Notes under the pieces: generated by a model | Told to the model about the DNA's origin: nothing | The model's database searches: none | Seen by the model: only the letters and a program-made list of their open reading frames with translations | Made by a program: the position numbers and the translations under genes | In this document: positions 47,580 through 60,503 of the stretch, piece after piece | Layout: every line of letters begins with the position of its first letter | Numbering within the stretch: position 1 is the first letter of the stretch | NCBI GenBank assembly: GCA_944548615.1 | Contig: OX155950.1 | Location: 38,823,859 to 38,887,858 of the forward strand | Direction of reading: 5' to 3' | DNA length: 64,000 nt | Source: Micropterix aruncella | Taxonomy: Eukaryota > Arthropoda > Insecta > Lepidoptera > Micropterigidae

Positions 47580-48418
47580 TAGATCTTTATTGTATAACTC
47601 CATGCTAGAGGTACAGATGTTTTGATACCAAATAATTTAATACGATTTTTCCGCAAGGCGTACAATTTTAATTACATATTTATAACTACAAATCACTTTT
47701 TGTGATTATTACATATTATATTTTGCATTACAGCAACCTCTTAAAAAATCTAATCAGATTTAGCCACAACAACGTTTCAAGAGTCTAAGAAATAATCAAC
47801 GTGACATTTAAAAGTAATCCAAGTGTAATAAAAAAACAATAATAAAATCATTCATAAAGGTCCATAAAATAATCTATAATATATAATATTTAAATTATCC
47901 ACGAAATTGGAATTTTACTTCACATAAATGAATGTATTGGACAATAGTGTCATATATAACCTTTAAACATTCAAAAATTAAAAAATGTAAAATTTTAATA
48001 ATAATAATAATAATTTGAACTGGTATTTTAGAAATTTCCTTACAGTAAACCCTCAAAAAATAATAAAAATAAAACAAATTAAATTATAACAAATAATGAA
48101 AAGCAAGGATAATATAATTATTATTTAAATATTGCAAGAAATAGTAATAACTAAAGTCAGATCAAAAAGATATATAAAATTAACTTAAATTGATAAAATA
48201 AATACTTAAAATAATGAATAGTGAAGGCATGATCATATTAGATTTCCATTGTCGGTGTAAACATTCGTTTACAGTATAATAACATTTATTTTTTATCCAT
48301 TTTTTTAAGCGTAAGTACGCGAATGCTGGCTGTTTAATGGATTGTATATTTTTCGTAACACTATTATAATATTTAATGGAGCAGAATTTTAGTCCCTTCC
48401 TGCACAATTCAGTCCTTA
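47580..48418 (-). pseudogene. LINE 3' end: RT C-terminal tail and 3' UTR
   Basis: The frame 48407-48180 reads CRKGLKFCSIKYYNSVTKNI, QSIKQPAFAYLRLKKWIKNK and CYYTVNECLHRQW. The yNsl...ik.....Fk..Lk.wL..k.YYtv.e.l pattern is a common insect LINE C-terminus. Downstream 0.6 kb is AT-rich UTR-like and ends near AATAAAGATCTATTATATTA on the minus strand. 5' part missing. Confidence 0.6.
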
Positions 48419-48514
48419 TTAAGTGACAATTGACGATGGGATTATTTCTCGCAGATCTCGTGTATGACTAGCGCCCCCTCTGGTGCACCGATTTCAATTA
48501 CAATATTTTCAACT

Positions 48515-48745
48515 CATGCCATGACTGAAAGATGCCTGCATGCAAAATTTCAGCTCAATCGGATGAAGCGTTTGGGCGCTATCTTGGAGGAATATACATA
48601 GACACACAGACATACAGACCCTCACCCCCCCCCCTCCCACCGAGAGGAATAAGGCCATTTCCAGACTGGTATGTCTGTGTGTGTGTATTTCTCCACGATA
48701 GCTCCAAAACCTATGGCATGCAGGCATCATTTGGTCATCGTAACT
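48515..48745. repeat. Dispersed family B, inverted pair
   Basis: The plus-strand copy 48515-48605 (CATGCCATGACTGAAAGATG, GCTCAATCGGATGAAGCG, TTTGGGCGCTATCTTGGAGG) faces an inverted partial copy at 48685-48745 (its complement contains GATGACCAAATGATGCCTGC). A C-run (48607-48617) lies between. Confidence 0.65.
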
Positions 48746-48889
48746 GTTAAAAAGTTGAAATTGTAGTTGAAATCGTTCTACCAGAGGGCGCGCTAGTCTA
48801 GTTCAATCTGGAAATATTGCAGTTAGAGACTTGAAATTAGGTACACAGATCGGTCGTAGGGCCGAAACCACATTGACGTATTTCGTGAA

Positions 48890-49180
48890 CTGAAATTTTG
48901 GTTGGAAATTTTAGAGGAGTTTATGGAGGATTTGGTGACGAAAGGAGATTGTAAGGGGTGTAGAGGGTTTGGGGGGAGGGTGGTTGGTGGAGGGTTTCGG
49001 GGGGCTTTAGGGGAATTGTTGGGTGAAGGTTTGGTGGTGAGAGGGGTTTTAGGGGGGGGAAAGGGGCGTGAATTGAGGGGAAAGGGGGCGTTGGAGGGTT
49101 TGGGGGAAGGAGGTGTTGGGGGGCAGGGTTTAAGGGTATTGTTGGGGGGTGGAGGGTTTGAAGGAGTTGGGGCTTAGGGT
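48890..49180 (+). repeat. G-rich purine tract
   Basis: Nearly 300 bp of GGGTTTGG / GGGGAAGG-type text with multiple GGG runs. Shares its end signature (GGGCTTAGGGTTTGGCG) with the block at 27400-27670. A low-complexity open frame here is not a gene. Confidence 0.7.
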
Positions 49181-50119
49181 TTGGCGTGCATATCGGGAAT
49201 ATCTTGGAGTAAAACATTATTTTTATTATTGTTATCATTGGTTAAATTATAGGTTTTTATAATTAAATAATATTTACAAAGATAATCAATCATTTTCAAT
49301 GATTTTCTAAAGAGGTTAATTAGTAGTTATTAGTTGCGACGTACAATGCTCTCAGCACCACCTGCATATCGTCGGCGCAGAAGAGTTGCCAACACATACT
49401 ATGATGTTGAGCAATCCAATACCGTACTCTTACTGTTAAATTCTTGTACGTTTTCATCACTTCATCTGGTATTGTGGATAAGATCCCTGAGTATGTTTAT
49501 CGTCTTCCCCCATTCTCCGAATAGAATCGCCCTGAAAATTCAAGGAAAAACTATGTGCTGCAGCTGGAAGTTTTCGACTGCAAATTACGGCGCAAACTTT
49601 CATCTTTCAGTCGTCAGTTCCCGGGAAAGCATTCCGTGCATTCCTCTCGACTCGCTGAATCCCCCTTTCGTGAGTGGTGTAATAAACTTCAAGTAAATTG
49701 TTGAAAACGCGACCGAGAAGAAAAGTCCCCTGAATGGGATGGCGCAGTCACGATTAGTGACGGGTCAAAACTCTTGCAGTAACCTGAGAATAACGGCGCT
49801 TTGATGGGTGCGCATCATGACGAACGACACCAGGGCGGCAACGGGCGGTGATAAAAAGAGACGCGGAAATCGCAAATGAATATATTTCCGAATGAGAATT
49901 GAGCATCAAGCACCGACCACACTATTATCACTTCGTCCGCAATACAGAATATAATGAGTTTAAACAGGGTTTTAAGAACCATGGGACATAATGTGTCCCA
50001 TAACTTCAACCATCATTTTATAAATTATGGAATACGAATAATTAATAAATTATATTTTTTCCATGTTATTAAGATATCAGAATCCTAATATTATCAAAAA
50101 AATTATAAAACACTATTGG
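49181..50119. other. Unassigned region
   Basis: Includes an open frame at 49334-49696 whose start region (RRVANTYYDVEQSNT) resembles RVSNTCYSIKQSNALY read at 63172-63225. Both are probably translated non-coding 3' sequence of one dispersed element. No gene supported. Confidence 0.35.
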
Positions 50120-50450
50120 AAAGTTACCCGGCGATGCTCGGGTATCGCTTCCCCCCCCCCCCCCCCCCCCCCATTCAAGTAGCCTATGTTACTCACAGTT
50201 TCTTCAGCAATATCTATTCAAAAAAATACTTTGGTTTATTTCATTCAAAATTTTCATGGCGATTGGTTAAGCGGAACGTCAGTTGATGTGGTGCAACGCC
50301 ATCTAGTACCAAAAAACAACAACGTCACATGTCACGTGTGATATAGTTAGCACGTTTCGGTCGGGGCGATGCACATATAGAGCTTTTACACACCCTCACA
50401 CACATTATTATTTAACCCCAGATAGACAGACAGGTGAAATATTAATGGCT
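50120..50450 (+). repeat. Dispersed insect repeat with C22 run
   Basis: CCCGGCGATGCTCGGGTATC, a small hairpin, is followed by 22 C (50151-50172), AGTAGCCTATGTTACTC and GCGATTGGTTAAGCGGAACG. This is the layout of non-coding insect repeats seen beside retroposon 3' ends. Confidence 0.5.
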
Positions 50451-50539
50451 ACGATAAAATTCAAATTCAATTTTAATGACAAAAATTGGAATTTAGAACC
50501 CACTTTGAAAATAAGTCGTATCAGTCATAATATTCAGAC

Positions 50540-50990
50540 GTGATATTTAGAATTAACTCTATACTAGGATACGGTATCCAGGTGTGGGGACTTATATTTC
50601 CCACATATGTTGGAAATGTAAAACTAATACCACTTCGAATATTAAAACAAATAGCCCCAAAAACTTTTTACAAATCAAATACAATAATTACACAAATATT
50701 CTCCTTGATTAATGCGACTGCTTACTTGTTTCTTCGTATGGTACAAAATTCCGCTTGGCAACCGCGACCACGGTTTGCTCCGAATACATGCCAATCGTGT
50801 AAACCGTACTGGCTACGCGAAAGGGTGTATTTGAAATATAGCAAGCAAAAATTTAAACGTCGATGGAACACAATACATTGTTCCAAAACTAATCAACCAC
50901 TAAGTAAAATTAGACATACCGATCAGCAAATATGTACTTATAAAAATGCTAAAACCTATAATACTTAGCAACTTAAACAATAATGTATTA
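50540..50990 (+). pseudogene. Jockey-like LINE ORF2 C-terminal remnant
   Basis: LGYGIQVWGLIFPTYVGNVK, LIPLRILKQIAPKTFYKSN corresponds to the Jockey-type TYGIQLWG....SNIE.IQ.FQSK.LR.I...PWYV.N segment. The following ~80 codons are diverged. No RT core remains. Confidence 0.65.
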
Positions 50991-51819
50991 AACAAACTAA
51001 GTAAAACAATGTAAACTCAAGAGAAATGAATCCGGGTCACCATCATAAATGTATGTAGGTATATATCGGAAACCAAGAGTGCTAGCTTAAGCCATAATTA
51101 CCATAAAAAAAAAATATTGATTGTTACGCTTGATTAATATGATTGATTGAATGAATATTGAGTAATATTGATGGATTGATTTGAATATTGATTGAACACG
51201 AGCGATTGTTATTTTTTTATTGAGGAACAGAAACAAAATCAAAAACGAATGCGGTTAATTCGTAGTATGATTTTCATAAAATGATTTATATTGTTTTAGC
51301 CTTAAGGATGGCATTACTTTACAGCTACTACACGGAAAAATTAATATTACGAAATTCCATGCATATTTTACAAACCTATATGTTAATATAGGTCCTATCG
51401 AGAAAAATGTTGATACTACTAAACATTTTTAGTTAAATTGTTTACTAACACTTCTTGTATAACTTACAAATACTTAAGTTAATGTCACCAGATATATTTG
51501 TGTTAATTTTACTAGTTCTTCCGGCTTTTCTAATTAAAAATACAAATAAAGTTTAGTAAGAAGTACAACTCTTTTGATAGATTTGACAAATTTAATTTAG
51601 TAAAGTAATTGTTTGAACTGATTGGAATGATTTTATAGGTTTAGTAAATGTTACAAAACAATTTTGTTAAATTTATAGAATAGTCTTGCTAAATGTTACA
51701 TTAAAACTTTAGATGATTTTACGAAATGTATTTAGTAATAGCTAACGGTATCATAAGTTAAATACGAATTTAGTTTTTGTGAATACATGAAATTTTATTT
51801 GGTATTATTCAGTAAGAAG

Positions 51820-52335
51820 TGTATGTAAATACAACTATGTATTAATTCCTAGGATCAACTATTTAAATTATTAATATAACAAAACATTAATTTGCAGTAT
51901 TTACCAATTTACTTTGGTAACTGCAATTTAATTTACTTGGTAGCTTTTAATAAGAAGTATACGTAAAAATAACAATGTAATATTTTGTAAGATCAACGAA
52001 TATTACAAAATATTATTTGCAGTATTACCAATTTCGTTTGGTGAAGGCAAGGAAATATACTTGGTATTATTTAATGAGAAGTGTTCGTAAATAAAACTAT
52101 GTATTATTTCGTAAGATCAACTAAATAAATTGTGAATATTAAAAAACATAATTTTGCAGGATTTACCAATGTAATTTTGTGAATTTAAGGAAATTTACTC
52201 CGTAGTATTTAATAAGATGTGCACGTAAATACAACATAGTATCATTTGCTAGAATCAACTAATTAAATTGTAATTATTACAAAACATTGATTCGCAGTAT
52301 TTATAAATGTAGATTTGGTAATAGCTACAAATGAT
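51820..52335. repeat. Left subterminal tandem array (about 125-bp units)
   Basis: Four diverged units share (A)GAAGTG/TA.GTAAATA.AAC, GTAAGATCAACTAA, ATTACAAAACATTA, TTGCAGTATTTACCAAT and GGAAATTTACTTGGTAGTAT. Non-coding; position next to the transposon end suggests transposase-binding subterminal repeats (inference). Confidence 0.7.
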
Positions 52336-52369
52336 ACATTTGTTAGTATTCACTAAATTATTTATGTAA

Positions 52370-52825
52370 TTTCAACACAGGTTTATTTGGTAGTATTCAC
52401 CAATTTATTTAGTGCATATTATCAGTTATATTAAGTAGATACAACCAAAGCATTATTACTAAAACAACCAGACCTTAATTTGTAGCATCAACCAATAATA
52501 CATAATCATCATTTCACCAGCGAAGCATCAAGCTGAGAACTGTCATACTTGTCACAAAAGAGTGTGTGACGATTTACTTTTCGAGAGATCTCAGTTTAAA
52601 TATTGAGAATTCTCAGCTTGGTGCTTCGTGGACTGATGAAATTAAGATTAGTTTTGAATACTTTTATCATTCAAAACTCAATGTATTATTGATTAATACT
52701 AAAAATAAAGGTCTGTTGTTTGACCCATAATGCTTTGGTTGTATCTACTTAATATACATACCTGATAGTATTCAGTAAAATAAATTGGTGAAACCTTCTG
52801 AAAAACCAACCTGTGTTGTATTGCT
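52370..52825. repeat. Large imperfect foldback, centre near 52597
   Basis: Blocks on the left recur inverted on the right: CACCAATTTATTT (52398) with AAATAAATTGGTG; TATATTAAGTAGATACAACC with its complement at 52734-52755; CGAAGCATCAAGCTGAGAA with one mismatch nearer the centre. Arms are about 200-220 bp each. Non-coding; MITE-like or a rearranged transposon end. Confidence 0.75.
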
Positions 52826-52868
52826 AAAATAGTGTTGTATTGCTAAAATAGATGGTCAATCCTTGTAG

Positions 52869-52898
52869 TATGGTCAATCCTTCGTAGGATTGACCATA
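52869..52898. repeat. Perfect 13-bp stem hairpin
   Basis: TATGGTCAATCCT, loop TCGT, AGGATTGACCATA. TGGTCAATCCT also occurs as a direct copy just upstream near 52854. It lies about 240 bp beyond the transposase stop codon and could serve as a terminator-like or binding structure (speculative). Confidence 0.7.
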
Positions 52899-53136
52899 TA
52901 TTCTTGTCAACTGTAGGTAAGCAATGATTGTAAGATCCTGTGAAAAAAAATATAGTATGCCAGGTGATGAATGAAGAAGTATGCCAGGTGATGAATAAGG
53001 TATTACACAAAAAAAGAAACTATCGAAATAATTATCTGGAGTATGAGCTCAATGCATTTGAATATTGTGTCCACTGTTGGTAGTAAAAGTTCGAGAAAGT
53101 CTAGTGACATCAATTATTGTTCTAATAACATTATGG

Positions 53137-54939
53137 TTACATAAATTTAATTCGGCAATACAAATCCCCACTTGCCAACGTATGGCAAAATGTGGGCGAT
53201 ATGCAAATATTCCTTATATCTATTAATTTCCAATCATGTTCTTGTGCACTATCTATTTGATACGACTGTAAATGATCATTAAATCCTCGACAAGGTACAT
53301 TTACACACAGGAAAAATATGTCCTTATTTTGACAGACTACTATATGTTTTATTAAATGGATAGAATAACCATTTTCATCAGGTAAAACTAAAATGCTGTT
53401 CAAAACGTATTTAGTTCCTTTGTATTCGACCCACTGCACTCTGTCGCGGAAAAGGTCAACATTTTTAGGTACGAATTTTAGAAGTTCAGACATATTTTTA
53501 ACAATCGAATTCACATAATTTCCGCAAGAAAAAAGAGCAGGGAACCCTTTCTCGTTAAGAATTTTATTTGCAAAACGCAGTTGTTCCTTGACCATTACAG
53601 TTAAAGGTAAATTTCTTCGAGTAGTTGTATTGTTGACAATGTGCTTCAGTGTCTTATGTTTAGCTTCCATTCTCATGCACCATATATTTCTCAGAGGTCC
53701 AACATTTCTAATTATGTATGGATAATGCACCATGAAATGGTGCTTAGGTTTCAATGTGTCTTTAAATAATTTGAGGTATTGACTGTGGTGCTCTTCAATT
53801 AAAGACTCCAGTTGATTTATAGTTTTGTCATCTACACTTCTAGCCAAAACAATGTCTATTATTTTTAGAAGTACTACGAAAAAGCTCCAAATTTCGTCAT
53901 CGTTAGGTATTAAGTCTCCAATCATTAAAGGAAATAAATACACTAGTGTCATCATTTCTGAGGCACTTGTTCGTAACTTACGATTTGATAGATGTTCTTT
54001 TTTAATAACTTTTATTAAGTTACGGATCTCATAACGTGAATAATCAAATAGATTAATACGATTGTTAAGGGTTTCAATATCAAAGATTTTTACTTTATCA
54101 ATATAATGCAAAAGAATATGACTCAAGTCATAATGGCAAATACCTTCAAAAATGTCATGCATTATATCAACGCTAAGATTTTCAGTGACATGAAAAGAAG
54201 GGATTGTATTAAATATACTTTGCTCACATATTCCAGATAGGGAGGGATTGTCAGAGTGTATGTCTTCTTCGTAGTTAACTCTATTTCGTAACATATTATC
54301 CTCCTGTTTAGTTTGTTTTTGCATTACAGATTTATGACATTTACAAAACCTGCAGTAAAAGTTGCCTGAAAACGATTTTATAAAGCCAAGTGCAGTATTT
54401 AATCCCAGATTATCGCCCAAAATTAGCGCTAGTTTGAAATAAAGTCTGATTTTACTGTTTTGAGTTTGTACAACTATGCCTTCTTCTTCTAAATGTTTCA
54501 GTTCTATGATAAGTTGTTGAAATATTAGGCTGTTTCCTAAATATTTATAGGAAGAGTTGTGTAACATTGCAACGAAAATGTTGTCTAGCAAAGTGGAATA
54601 TTCTGGGGGGATAGAAGAAATCTGTTCATAAGAAGTAAGCCAATCTTGGTTTTCTGAATTTGCAACAATGTCAGGAGCGATTACTCCATCAGTTTCATAT
54701 TGATTTTGCATTTCCGGCGTTTTGTCCACACTAGATGTTAAAATGTCACGACAATATGTGTCATAAGAATGAGTATTTAAGTGCTTTCTAAAACTTCTAA
54801 TGTTTTGATATTTTCTAGTACATTCTCCTTGGTTGCAACAATACGTGGAGTCTGGCCCTAAGCTGTGTATGCATTTTAAATGCAGCAATAAATTTTTAGA
54901 AGTACTTAAATTTGCACTGCAATTAAAACAGTTCCACAT
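53137..54939 (-). CDS. EnSpm/CACTA-type transposase (intact frame)
   Basis: 600 codons from an ATG at 54939, no stops. Residues 4-25 form a C2H2-like finger (C4, C7, H20, H25), and a second C/H set runs to about 57. The region 165-430 carries what I read as the DDE catalytic set: D176 in ILGDNLGLN, D258 in SVDIMHDIFEG and E425 in CMRMEAKHK. KPKHHFMVHYP at 397-407 lies between them. A Cys-rich FYCRFCKCH lies at 195-202. These motifs match the transposase family of animal EnSpm/CACTA elements. It would bind subterminal repeats and cut the element ends. The decayed neighbouring gene suggests the element may not be autonomous, yet this frame is intact. Assignment of the individual Asp/Glu residues is inference. 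Confidence 0.85.
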   Translation of the reverse strand: MWNCFNCSANLSTSKNLLLHLKCIHSLGPDSTYCCNQGECTRKYQNIRSFRKHLNTHSYDTYCRDILTSSVDKTPEMQNQYETDGVIAPDIVANSENQDWLTSYEQISSIPPEYSTLLDNIFVAMLHNSSYKYLGNSLIFQQLIIELKHLEEEGIVVQTQNSKIRLYFKLALILGDNLGLNTALGFIKSFSGNFYCRFCKCHKSVMQKQTKQEDNMLRNRVNYEEDIHSDNPSLSGICEQSIFNTIPSFHVTENLSVDIMHDIFEGICHYDLSHILLHYIDKVKIFDIETLNNRINLFDYSRYEIRNLIKVIKKEHLSNRKLRTSASEMMTLVYLFPLMIGDLIPNDDEIWSFFVVLLKIIDIVLARSVDDKTINQLESLIEEHHSQYLKLFKDTLKPKHHFMVHYPYIIRNVGPLRNIWCMRMEAKHKTLKHIVNNTTTRRNLPLTVMVKEQLRFANKILNEKGFPALFSCGNYVNSIVKNMSELLKFVPKNVDLFRDRVQWVEYKGTKYVLNSILVLPDENGYSIHLIKHIVVCQNKDIFFLCVNVPCRGFNDHLQSYQIDSAQEHDWKLIDIRNICISPTFCHTLASGDLYCRIKFM

Positions 54940-55009
54940 GTTGAATTTTTAAGTAGATACAATTATTGAAAAGACATGTTTCATACATTTTCAAAGATAC
55001 TTATTAGAT

Positions 55010-56340
55010 TAGGGATATAACTTACTAGTCGGTATGCATTAGATTGTTTAAGACACGGCCATTCAGTGAATACATCCGTTAGCGTTTTTTTGGTTTCACA
55101 TATTTTCCTTTTTCTATAATCGCACTGAGTCCACTTTCTTCTACAAGCGTCCATGGTTCTCTGTTGTATTTCAACCACGTCCACGTTTCTTTGGCTTGTT
55201 TGTCGTCTAATGCTACATCTGAAATTTCAAAATATTGTAATAGCTTAAAATAGATATATTATGTATATTCAATCACTTTGTCTCTCGTATAATTCATACC
55301 TACCTATTGTACAATTACTGTTAAGGATTAAATTATAAATTAAAATTGATAATGGGCGAAAAAGTATGAGAAGTGGGGCGACCATGGGTAGTCGAGAACG
55401 TACGTAGATATTCTAAATCTCTGCCGGCACTAAGGCTCTAATTTGTTATTAGGCAGTTACTTTTTTAGATTATGAAGTAACACTGCAGAATCGATCCGCC
55501 TCAAGGACGCGGGTTCAACTCTCGCTTCGGGCAACATGTTGAACGGTTATTTTTATTTGTATTTTTTCAAAGTTAATTTATCTGATGGATCGATTCTTCA
55601 GCATTACTGCACAATATAAAATTTGTAAGTATAAAACGTAAAGCTACGTAATCGTGAGACGGACGAACAGACGGATGGATAGACATACAGACAGACAGAT
55701 GGTAAGAGAACGATATCACCCTAATAGGGTTCTTTTTCTTGCACGCTCTTTAATTATTAATTAAAAGTGATTAAATTAAGAAATATAGAATAAATATAGG
55801 ATAGAAAAGAGTATAAATTAAAAGTGATTCAGATTGATCTACAGAACATTCTCCTAAATAGAGGAAGAAACACACCCTGTACAGGTTGTTTAAGTAGCTG
55901 TAAGTCTTTAATAATTAATTCAGTAGGTGATTCTGCAAATGAAACTGAACAGCTTTTGTTCTAAAACTTTTAGCTTTTCAAGAAACTAATTTCATTGACC
56001 ACACACATTTAGGGGTTAGAAGTTTTTTTTTTAAAATGTACGAGTCGATATTTAAAAAAAAAAACGAAAAGTCGTAGAACCAAAGTTGTTCAGTTTCGTG
56101 AACAGAATCAACTTCTGATGTGGCCTGTAGCTATACAAAATCATCCTGTAGTATAGTAATATATAAAGAAATACTTGCCAAGTTGTTGCTCTTCAGCAAT
56201 CTTCCTTTTTTTATAGGCAGGCAGCACCCCAGCTTGACGGAGTAGGCGCAGTTGATTGTAATATCTATCAATTAATTTTCCCTTTGCCGGTATATATTGT
56301 CCGGATCCATAAGAAGATGCTGGGATGTGGTATGTCTCCT
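55010..56340 (-). pseudogene. Second CACTA-associated gene, two exons, frameshifted
   Basis: Exon A (about 56340-56170) follows a TTGCAG acceptor. It reads ETYHIPASSYGSGQYIPAKG, KLIDRYYNQLRLLRQAGVLP, AYKKRKIAEEQQL. Exon B starts after TTTCAG at 55217 and continues in frame (DVALDDKQAKETWTWLKYNR, EPWTLVEE) if the intron begins at GCAAGT, a GC-AG intron. After LVEE one base is missing (near 55134-55140) and the homologous frame resumes as KWTQCDYRKRKI ... TDVFTEWPCLKQSNAYRL, ending at a GTAAGT donor. Proteins of this type accompany CACTA-like transposases in animals. Further exons upstream may be lost in the assembly gap. Confidence 0.65.
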
Positions 56341-56433
56341 GCAATACAGTTGTAAATATGTATAATAGCGTGGATTAAGTACTTACCTGATTTTTTTAAA
56401 TATAGAAAACTTGTAAACGGTAAATTCGTTTTC

Positions 56434-56633
56434 NNNNNNNNNNNNNNNNNNNNNNNNNNNNNNNNNNNNNNNNNNNNNNNNNNNNNNNNNNNNNNNNNNN
56501 NNNNNNNNNNNNNNNNNNNNNNNNNNNNNNNNNNNNNNNNNNNNNNNNNNNNNNNNNNNNNNNNNNNNNNNNNNNNNNNNNNNNNNNNNNNNNNNNNNNN
56601 NNNNNNNNNNNNNNNNNNNNNNNNNNNNNNNNN
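56434..56633. other. Assembly gap of 200 N
   Basis: Fixed-size placeholder directly adjoining the long (AT)n run, which probably caused the break. Confidence 0.98.
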
Positions 56634-57620
<987 letters not shown>

Positions 57621-57731
57621 TGCAGTATAGGAACCTCTCTCCAATTTTTTTCATTTTAATGCTAAATATGGAAGAAAATTGTGTCGGTCGCTATAAATAA
57701 GCGAGATATAGGCATTCAAAGTTTAAATTTT
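57621..57731. mobile_element. Partial copy of the 24440 MITE family
   Basis: TGCAGTATAGGAACCTCTCTC, then GGAAGAAAATTGTGTCGGTC and AATAAGCGAGATATAGGC match the left end of the MITE at 24440-24954. The copy breaks off after GTTTAAATTTT. Confidence 0.75.
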
Positions 57732-58174
<443 letters not shown>

Positions 58175-58374
58175 TATAATAAATGCTTGTTTAAACGAAT
58201 ATGTATTATAAATGTTAAGAAATCTCTATCAGTAATTATTTAAAAAAATCGATTGTGTCACCCCAAGACTTTTCTGTTAAGTAGCCAGGGACTTAATTCA
58301 TCTGAATATTAATTTCATAAATAAAATCTATCAGTCAATCAATGACTTTTTCGACTTTTTCGAATTTTCCATGT

Positions 58375-58960
58375 TATGTCATGGTGATGGTGAAACTTGG
58401 CAGTTGCTATTTAAATTGAATGCGTATACAAACTTTTGGGTCTCTGGTGCTGACCGTTGAGGAGTTCTTTCTTCGGAAGGCAACCCAGGGTACATCACCC
58501 ATGTCATGGTGGAACTTGAAAGTTGCTATCATAAATGAATGCGTATACGAAATTTTGGGTCTCTGCTGTTGACCGTTCAGGATTTCCCTCGTCGGGAGCC
58601 AACCCAGGGTACATCAGCCATGTCATGGTGGAACTTAGAATTTGCTATCATAAATGAATGCGTACCTATAAAAAATTTTGGGTCACATCAACCCAGGGCC
58701 AACCCAGGGTACACATCAGCCATGTCATGGTTGAATTTAGAAGTTGCTATCATAAATGAGTGCGTATACAATTTTTTGGGTCCCTGCTGTTGACCGTTGA
58801 GAAGTTCCTTCGTCGGGAGCCCACCCAGGGTACATCAGCCATGTCATGGTGCAACTTGGAAATTGCTATCATAAATGAATACGTATACAACATTTTGGGT
58901 CTTTGCTGTTGACCGTTGAGGAGTTCCCTCGTCTGGAGCCAACCCTGGTGGAAGGATTTC
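58375..58960. repeat. 118-bp satellite array 2 (about five units)
   Basis: Units begin near 58426, 58544, 58663, 58764 and 58882 (the third is shortened). Each contains TTTTGGGTCTCTGCTGTTGA, CCGTTGAGGAGTTCC, GGGAGCCAACCCAGGGTACA and GCCATGTCATGGTGGAACTT. Same family as 32926-33430. Confidence 0.85.
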
Positions 58961-58965
58961 AATCA

Positions 58966-59105
58966 CAATCAGTTCATGCCATGACCAAATGATGTCTGCT
59001 TGCCAAATTTCAGCTCAATCGGATGAAGCGTTTCGGCGCTATCGTCAGAGAATACACACACACACACAGAAGAACATCTATAATACTTTCCTTGAACAGG
59101 AAAGT
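58966..59105 (+). repeat. Dispersed family B copy
   Basis: CATGCCATGACCAAATGATG, TTTCAGCTCAATCGGATGAA, GCGTTTCGGCGCTATCG, an (AC)n stretch, and the end CCTTGAACAGGAAAGTAA. It directly follows satellite array 2. Confidence 0.7.
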
Positions 59106-60250
59106 AATAATAGAACATTAAAAAAAAAAAGAGTATTACAAAATACCAATGTTTATGTATTTATTACTAAAACTTCATAAAATAATTTACAAAATCATTA
59201 AGTATTGGTAATAATAATGATTTTTTATAAGAAAATACTAATGTTTATGAAGTTTGTACAAATATTTGTGATACAATTGACGAAATGGTTTTGTTAACTG
59301 TAACAATAAAAGGGTATTACAATATACCAATATGAATGTAGTTTATACTAATATTTCATAATAAAATCTACAAATTCATTATCGGTAATAATAATAAAGA
59401 ATTTTTTATAAGAAAATACCAATTTTTATGTTGGTTGTACAAATATTTATCATAACATTTACAAAATCATTATCAGTAATGATAACAAAGCCTAGAATAT
59501 AAAAAAATGAGAATTAAATGTAGCTTCAACTAATATTTCATTATAACATTAACGAAACCGTTGTCCGTAATAATAACAAAAAATGGAATATTGGAAAATA
59601 CCAGTATTTATGTTGGTTATACGAATATGTTTAATTTTTTTTACGAAATGTTTAATCAATAATTATAACAAATAATAGAAAAGAATATACAAATTGTATT
59701 TGCTGGTTACACTAATTTTTCATGATAAAATTAACGAAATGCTTTTGGTAACTATAACAAAAAATGGAGTATTACAAAATACCAATGTATATGTAAGTTA
59801 TACTAATACTTCTTGATGAAATTTACGAAATGATTATCAGTACTTATAACAAATAAGGTAGGTACCTAATATTAAAATACGAATCTAATTTAGATTGCAC
59901 TAATATTTCATAATAAAATTAACGAAATTATTATTGGTAATAATAGCAAAGAATAGTAAATTAGAAAATACAAATGTTGATATTGGTTATACGAATATGT
60001 ATTATAAAATTTACCAAATCTTTATCAGTAATGAAAAACAATAACAGATATTAGAATATACGATTATATGTGTAGGTTACACTAATATTTCTTGATAAAA
60101 TTTACGAAAATATTTCGGTAATAGTAACAAACATAGAGTATTATAAAATACCAATATTTATGTAGTTTATAATAATATTTATGATTAAATATACGAAATC
60201 ATTATCAGTGACGTTAAAAGTAATAATATTGAGAAATACGTAGCTTGCAC
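59105..60250. repeat. Right subterminal tandem array (about 90-bp units)
   Basis: Around a dozen diverged units share AAAATACCAAT.TTTATGT, GGTTATAC(T/G)AATATTTCAT, ATAAAATTTACGAAAT and CATTATC(A/G)GTAATAATAACAAA, with repeats about 90 bp apart (for example AATATTTCATAATAAAAT near 59350 and 59900). Similar ACGAAAT-rich text continues to about 62050. Confidence 0.75.
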
Positions 60251-60503
60251 TAAAATTGTGTACAAATTAATATTTAGTTATATGTGGGACCAAATTATTC
60301 CAAATGTATGTATAACAAATAAAATGTCTTAATTATGCGACATTATTTGTACAATTAACCTTTTGTGTCAATTTTTTATACAGATAATACATATGAAAAT
60401 TGTTTGTAATTTTTAATTGTATGATTTCGTAATTTGGACAAATAATTATTATAACATTAACACCGTTTTATAAAATCGAAGACTATCGCGGTTGTTTGAC
60501 ATT

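Noticed and set aside
48902..49238. Gly-rich and Pro-rich frames on opposite strands
   Set aside because: Low-complexity translations of the G-rich tract.
55490..55535. tRNA-like 3' half (GGGTTCAACTCTCGC with TTCGGGCA)
   Set aside because: T-arm can pair, but no matching 5' acceptor strand, D-arm or anticodon arm is present at the right distance.
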